Shown here in pieces: positions 4,899-7,861 of a DNA stretch of 7,861 nucleotides. The notes beneath the pieces are model-generated. The model did no database searches and was not told the DNA's origin. It saw only the letters and a list, made by a program, of their open reading frames with translations. A program made the translations under genes and the position numbers. The stretch is from GCA-003244245 sp036501085 (GTDB lineage Bacteria > Actinomycetota > Actinomycetes > Mycobacteriales > Pseudonocardiaceae), in NCBI GenBank assembly GCA_036501085.1, contig DASYAZ010000119.1:1-7861 (forward strand), written 5' to 3'. The first letter of the stretch is position 1. Each line of letters starts with the position of its first letter.

Positions 4899-5660
4899 AT
4901 GGGCATTAGGGTCGGGGAGATGGGCGCGGAGCGGGGGACAGCGGTGGTGACGGGGGCCTCCAGTGGGATTGGGGCGGCGACGGCCCGGGCACTGGCGGCG
5001 GCGGGATTTCACGTGGTGTTGGGCGCGCGGCGGGTGCAGCGTTGCCAGGAGATCGCCGACGAGATCGGTGGCACCGCGGTAGCGCTCGATGTCCTGGACC
5101 CGGACTCGGTAGCCTCCTTCGCCGCTGCGGTACCCGCCGCCCGGGTACTGGTGAACAACGCCGGAGGGGCCAAGGGGCTCGAACCGGTGCTGGCAGCCGA
5201 CGAGGATCAGTGGCGCTGGATGTGGGAAGCCAACGTGCTCGGCACCCTGCGGATCAGCCGGGCGTTCCTGCCGAAGCTGATCAGTTCCGGGGACGGCGTA
5301 CTGGTCACGGTGACCTCGATCGCCGCACTGGAGACCTACGACAACGGGGCCGGGTATACCTCGGCCAAGCACGCCCAGGCGGCCATGCACCGCACCCTGC
5401 GCGGCGAGCACCTCGGTCAGCCGGTGCGGTTCGTCGAGATCGCACCGGGCATGGTGGAAACCGAGTTCTCCCTGGTGCGTTTCGGCGGCGACGAGCAGCG
5501 AGCGGACCAGGTCTACGCGGGGCTCACCCCGCTGAGCGCGCAGGACATCGCCGACGTGATCACCTTCGCCGTGACCAGACCCCCGCACGTCAACCTGGAT
5601 CTGATCGTGGTCAAGCCACGCGACCAGCACTCCGCGATGCGCACCTCCCGCAGCACCTAG
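4899..5660 (+). CDS. Short-chain dehydrogenase/reductase (classical SDR)
   Basis: A 253-residue NAD(P)-dependent oxidoreductase of the classical SDR family; its substrate cannot be deduced. The Rossmann motif TGASSGIG occupies residues 18-25, and GARR (42-45) at the end of the second strand favours NADP. NNAG is at 86-89. The catalytic tetrad is complete: Asn112, Ser140 (TVTS), Tyr153 and Lys157 (YTSAK). PGMVETEF follows in the usual place. The ATG at 4899 is preceded by AAGG with a 6-nt gap; an internal ATG at codon 8 is a possible alternative. The equivalent gene, divergent from mshA and next to murB, is conserved in mycobacteria. The TAG stop directly abuts the murB stop on the other strand, with no terminator between. 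It could be a housekeeping reductase unrelated to mycothiol. Confidence 0.93.
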   Translation: MGIRVGEMGAERGTAVVTGASSGIGAATARALAAAGFHVVLGARRVQRCQEIADEIGGTAVALDVLDPDSVASFAAAVPAARVLVNNAGGAKGLEPVLAADEDQWRWMWEANVLGTLRISRAFLPKLISSGDGVLVTVTSIAALETYDNGAGYTSAKHAQAAMHRTLRGEHLGQPVRFVEIAPGMVETEFSLVRFGGDEQRADQVYAGLTPLSAQDIADVITFAVTRPPHVNLDLIVVKPRDQHSAMRTSRST

Positions 5661-6746
5661 TTACAGGGTGCAGCCGACCAGGACCGGCTCGGGGACCAGC
5701 GTCACCCCGAAGTGGGCGATCACCCCGTCCCGGATCTCGCGGGCGAGGGCGAGCAGGTCCTCGGTGCGCGCCCCACCGCGATTGGTCAGCGCCAGCGTGT
5801 GCTTGCCGGACAGCGCAACCCGGCCTCCCGGGCCCGGATGGCCCTTGGCGAACCCGGCCTGCTCGATCAGCCAGGCGGCGGAGAACTTGACCTGCCCAGG
5901 ACCACCGGGATACTGCGGCACCGCCACCTGCGGACCCACCCGGGCTGTGATCCGCTCGAGAACCTCCGCAGCGGGCCCGGCCGCCAGCACCGGGTTGGTG
6001 AAGAACGAACCCACCGACCAGGTGTCGTGGTCGGCCGCCTCGAGCACCATCCCCTTGCGCCGGCGCAACTCCAGCACCGCCGCCCTGGCCAGCGCCGCGG
6101 GCACCCGGCAGCCGGGCTCCACGCCGAGCGCGCGGGCCAGCTCGGGATACCGGATCGGGGCGGAGAGCCCGCCGGGGCGCAGCGCGAGCCGGACCTGGAG
6201 CACCACCGCGGTGTCGGTGCCCTTGAGCACGCTGCTGCGGTAGCCCAGCCGCAGCTCCGAGGCAGGCACGGTCCGCAGCACGCCCCGCCGGCGGTCGTAG
6301 AGATCCACATCCAGCAGCAGGTCGGAGAGTTCCACCCCGTAGGCGCCGACGTTCTGCACCGGGGTGGCGCCGACCGAGCCGGGGATGCCGGACAGGCACT
6401 CCAGCCCCCCGTAACCGGCCCCCACCGTGTGCGCGACCACGCCGTCCCAGTCCTCACCGGCGGCGGCGTGCAGCACACCGGCGCTGTCGATATGCACCCC
6501 GGTGCTGGCCATCCGCACCGCGGTGCCCCCGAAGCCGCTGTCCCCGATCACCAGGTTCGACCCGCCGGCCAGCAGCAGCAGCGGCTCACCGGCGGTGTCG
6601 GCGGCACGGACCGCCTCGACGCAGTCCTGCGAGCAACCCGCCACCACGAGCCGGCGGGCCGGGCCGCCCAATCGCAGGGTGGTGTACGGGGCGAGCTCGG
6701 CTGCTTGCTGCGCGGAGCTCGCCGGTGCCGGAGTCGTCACGGGCAC
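5661..6746 (-). CDS. murB: UDP-N-acetylenolpyruvoylglucosamine reductase
   Basis: Cytosolic FAD enzyme of peptidoglycan synthesis that reduces UDP-GlcNAc-enolpyruvate to UDP-MurNAc with NADPH. The 361-residue product starts with APYTTLRLGGPA. The FAD-binding PLLLLAGGSNLVIGD (55-69) and GLECLSGIPGSVGATPVQNVGAYG (114-137) follow. LGYRSSVLK (168-175) carries Arg170. GSFFTNP (246-252) has Ser247, equivalent to the proton-donating serine of the family, and PEPVLVGC near the end carries Glu353. Length fits actinobacterial MurB. GTG 6746 has GGAGG 9 nt upstream; GTG 6740 is an alternative if the transcript is leaderless, and an ATG at 6767 would add seven residues. No damage is seen. It diverges from the DUF2505 gene with only 19 bp between starts and converges on the SDR gene. 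Confidence 0.96.
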   Translation of the reverse strand: MPVTTPAPASSAQQAAELAPYTTLRLGGPARRLVVAGCSQDCVEAVRAADTAGEPLLLLAGGSNLVIGDSGFGGTAVRMASTGVHIDSAGVLHAAAGEDWDGVVAHTVGAGYGGLECLSGIPGSVGATPVQNVGAYGVELSDLLLDVDLYDRRRGVLRTVPASELRLGYRSSVLKGTDTAVVLQVRLALRPGGLSAPIRYPELARALGVEPGCRVPAALARAAVLELRRRKGMVLEAADHDTWSVGSFFTNPVLAAGPAAEVLERITARVGPQVAVPQYPGGPGQVKFSAAWLIEQAGFAKGHPGPGGRVALSGKHTLALTNRGGARTEDLLALAREIRDGVIAHFGVTLVPEPVLVGCTL

Positions 6747-6748
6747 CC

Positions 6749-6758
6749 ACGGTAGCCT
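6749..6758. promoter_or_regulatory. Candidate overlapping divergent -10 elements (murB / DUF2505)
   Basis: On the plus strand TAGCCT (6753-6758) fits TANNNT and ends 7 nt before the ATG at 6766, the classical leaderless spacing. On the minus strand TACCGT (read 6754 to 6749) also fits TANNNT and ends 8 nt before the murB GTG at 6740. The two hexamers share the TA step at 6753-6754. No strong -35 is seen on either side. The same stretch includes the GGAGG that would serve the murB GTG at 6746, so the murB half is in doubt. Confidence 0.4.
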
Positions 6759-6765
6759 CCAGGGC

Positions 6766-7257
6766 ATGGCTCGCAGAGTGGCGCTGCGGCACCATTTCCC
6801 CGAACCGGAGGAACGCATCCGGGCGGTGCTCACCGACCGGCAGTACCTGCAGGACAAGATGCGCGCCGTGGGCGGGCCCCGGGCTGAGCTGGTGTCCTGG
6901 GAGCGGGACGAGACCGGTGTCACCCTCGTACTGGCTCAGGCGGTGCCCGAGGACGCGATGCCCTCATTCCTGCGCTCGGTCATGCCCGATGGGCTGACCA
7001 TCCGCCGCACCGAGACCTGGAACGCGGCCGGTGGCAGCGTGCACGCGGTGGTGGACGGGGCGCCGGGAACGATCAACGGGACGATGCGCTTCGAACCCGA
7101 TCCCGATGGGTGCGTGCTCGACGCCCAGCTCACAGCTGCGGTACCGCTGCCGCTGATCGGCGGCAAGGTGGAGAAGGTCATCACCGACAGCGTCGCCAAC
7201 CTGATGGACACCGAGCACCAGTTCACCCTGGAGTGGCTGCGCAACTCTCGGGCCTAG
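6766..7257 (+). CDS. DUF2505 family protein
   Basis: A 163-residue protein resembling the DUF2505 family, which is actinobacterial and of SRPBCC/START-like character; function unknown. It begins with the typical RRVALRHHFPEPEERIRAVLTDRQYL, followed by the strand pairs LVSWERDETGVTLVLAQAVPED and SFLRSVMPDGLTIRRTETW. A lipid-transfer-like sheet comes next (INGTMRFEPDPDGCVLDAQLTAAVPLPLIGGKVEKVI) and then a long C-terminal helix. No signal peptide or membrane segment is present. The only ribosome-site-like bases (AGGG) are 1 nt from the ATG, so a leaderless transcript is likely. It is divergent from murB, as its counterpart is in mycobacteria, and lies 11 bp ahead of the next gene, suggesting an operon. 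Family assignment rests on recollected pattern. Confidence 0.85.
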   Translation: MARRVALRHHFPEPEERIRAVLTDRQYLQDKMRAVGGPRAELVSWERDETGVTLVLAQAVPEDAMPSFLRSVMPDGLTIRRTETWNAAGGSVHAVVDGAPGTINGTMRFEPDPDGCVLDAQLTAAVPLPLIGGKVEKVITDSVANLMDTEHQFTLEWLRNSRA

Positions 7258-7268
7258 GCTGGTTGACC

Positions 7269-7861
7269 GTGGAACTCGCGGACTACCAGTCCCGGATCGC
7301 GGCGCAGGCCCGCCTGCTCCGGGCGGCTGCGGTGTCCGTGGCGGCGGAAACACCGGTCCCGACCTGCCCCGGCTGGACCGTCCAGCAGCTGCTCCGGCAC
7401 GTCGGCCGGGTCTTCGACATGGTGATCAGAGTGGTGCAGACCGCCGATCCGCAGGTTCCGCCACCCCGCCTCGAGCCGGCCGGCGGCGATGCGCTCGCGG
7501 CGCTCGACGAGCGGCTGGCCACCGTGCTCGACGTGCTCGCCCGCACCGATCCGGCCACCCCTGCCTGGAACTTCACCCCGACTGCACCCAAGACCGCCGC
7601 GTTCTGGTCCCGCCGGATGGCACACGAGGTCACGGTGCACCGGATCGACGCGGAGGCCGCCGCGGGAACCAGCACCGAGGTGGACCCTGACCTCGCCGCC
7701 GACGGGGTGGACGAGTTGCTGACCCGGTTGATCGCCCGGGACCCCAGACCCGGCCGACGTCCACTGCCCAGCGCGCTGGGCGGCAGCGTGGTCTACCGGG
7801 CCGTGGACGTCGGCCGGGTCTGGACCGTGCACCTGGCCGCCGGGCAACTCCCGCAGACCAC
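7269..7861 (+). CDS. Maleylpyruvate isomerase family mycothiol-dependent enzyme, N-terminal part
   Basis: The first 197 residues of a DinB-like metalloenzyme of the mycothiol-dependent maleylpyruvate isomerase (MDMPI) family; the 3' end is outside the window. PTCPGWTVQQLLRHVGRV carries metal ligand His44, and RRMAHEVTVHRIDAE carries Glu120 and His124. This reproduces the His / Glu-x3-His triad of characterised MDMPI. The last visible residues begin the C-terminal domain. Most members have no known substrate, so this need not be a maleylpyruvate isomerase; mycothiol transfer or another DinB-type reaction is possible. The GTG is 11 bp after the DUF2505 stop, with only a weak AGG upstream, which suggests co-transcription. 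An in-frame TTG at 7263 is an alternative start. Confidence 0.88.
   Translation, partial: MELADYQSRIAAQARLLRAAAVSVAAETPVPTCPGWTVQQLLRHVGRVFDMVIRVVQTADPQVPPPRLEPAGGDALAALDERLATVLDVLARTDPATPAWNFTPTAPKTAAFWSRRMAHEVTVHRIDAEAAAGTSTEVDPDLAADGVDELLTRLIARDPRPGRRPLPSALGGSVVYRAVDVGRVWTVHLAAGQLPQT

Noticed and set aside
4857..5630. Minus-strand open frame opposite the SDR gene
   Set aside because: The SDR frame has a full Rossmann motif and catalytic tetrad; this frame is a compositional shadow.
5712..6755. Long plus-strand open frame opposite murB
   Set aside because: It mirrors murB codon bias, and its Gly/His/Arg/Gln-rich translation resembles no family; MurB on the other strand has all its catalytic motifs.

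Overview
The window is high-GC actinobacterial chromosome, most likely from the Pseudonocardiaceae or a close relative. The coding regions are strongly GC-rich with many GTG starts. The gene order also matches the well-known mycobacterial block murB / SDR / mshA / ybjN / gpm / senX3, with the same relative orientations; this comparison is from memory, not a search. It is mostly ordinary core genome: cell-wall precursor synthesis (murB), mycothiol synthesis (mshA), glycolysis (gpm) and phosphate signalling (senX3).

Layout from left to right. (1) 1-557, minus: the 5' part of senX3, cut by the window edge, with a two-unit PHO-box-like direct repeat upstream. (2) 723-1478, minus: gpm, with a hairpin just after its stop. 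(3) 1479-3007: about 1.5 kb with one credible gene, a 74-residue cysteine-containing protein at 2127-2351 (minus). Both flanks of that gene are non-coding and partly lower in GC, and they hold unexplained repeats: a 14-bp inverted repeat with competing pairings, an 11-bp tandem repeat, and a cluster of CAC(A/T)GTG sites. (4) 2943-4767, minus: the mshA-ybjN operon, joined by a 4-nt GTGA overlap and closed by a strong hairpin terminator. (5) 4899-5660, plus: a classical short-chain dehydrogenase/reductase (SDR), divergent from mshA and meeting murB stop codon to stop codon. (6) 5661-6746, minus: murB, divergent from (7) 6766-7257, plus: a DUF2505-type protein. Their starts are about 20 bp apart and the gap may hold two overlapping divergent -10 elements. 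(8) 7269-7861, plus: the 5' part of a mycothiol-dependent maleylpyruvate-isomerase-family gene.

Functionally, mshA starts synthesis of mycothiol, and the last gene belongs to a family whose characterised members use mycothiol. The YbjN gene is translationally coupled to mshA. SenX3 should sense phosphate status and act through RegX3, which would lie off the left edge. I found no mobile element, CRISPR array, tRNA or rRNA. I see no clearly new multi-gene system. The most unusual material is the small cysteine-rich gene and its repeat-bearing flanks, and the compact murB/DUF2505 promoter.
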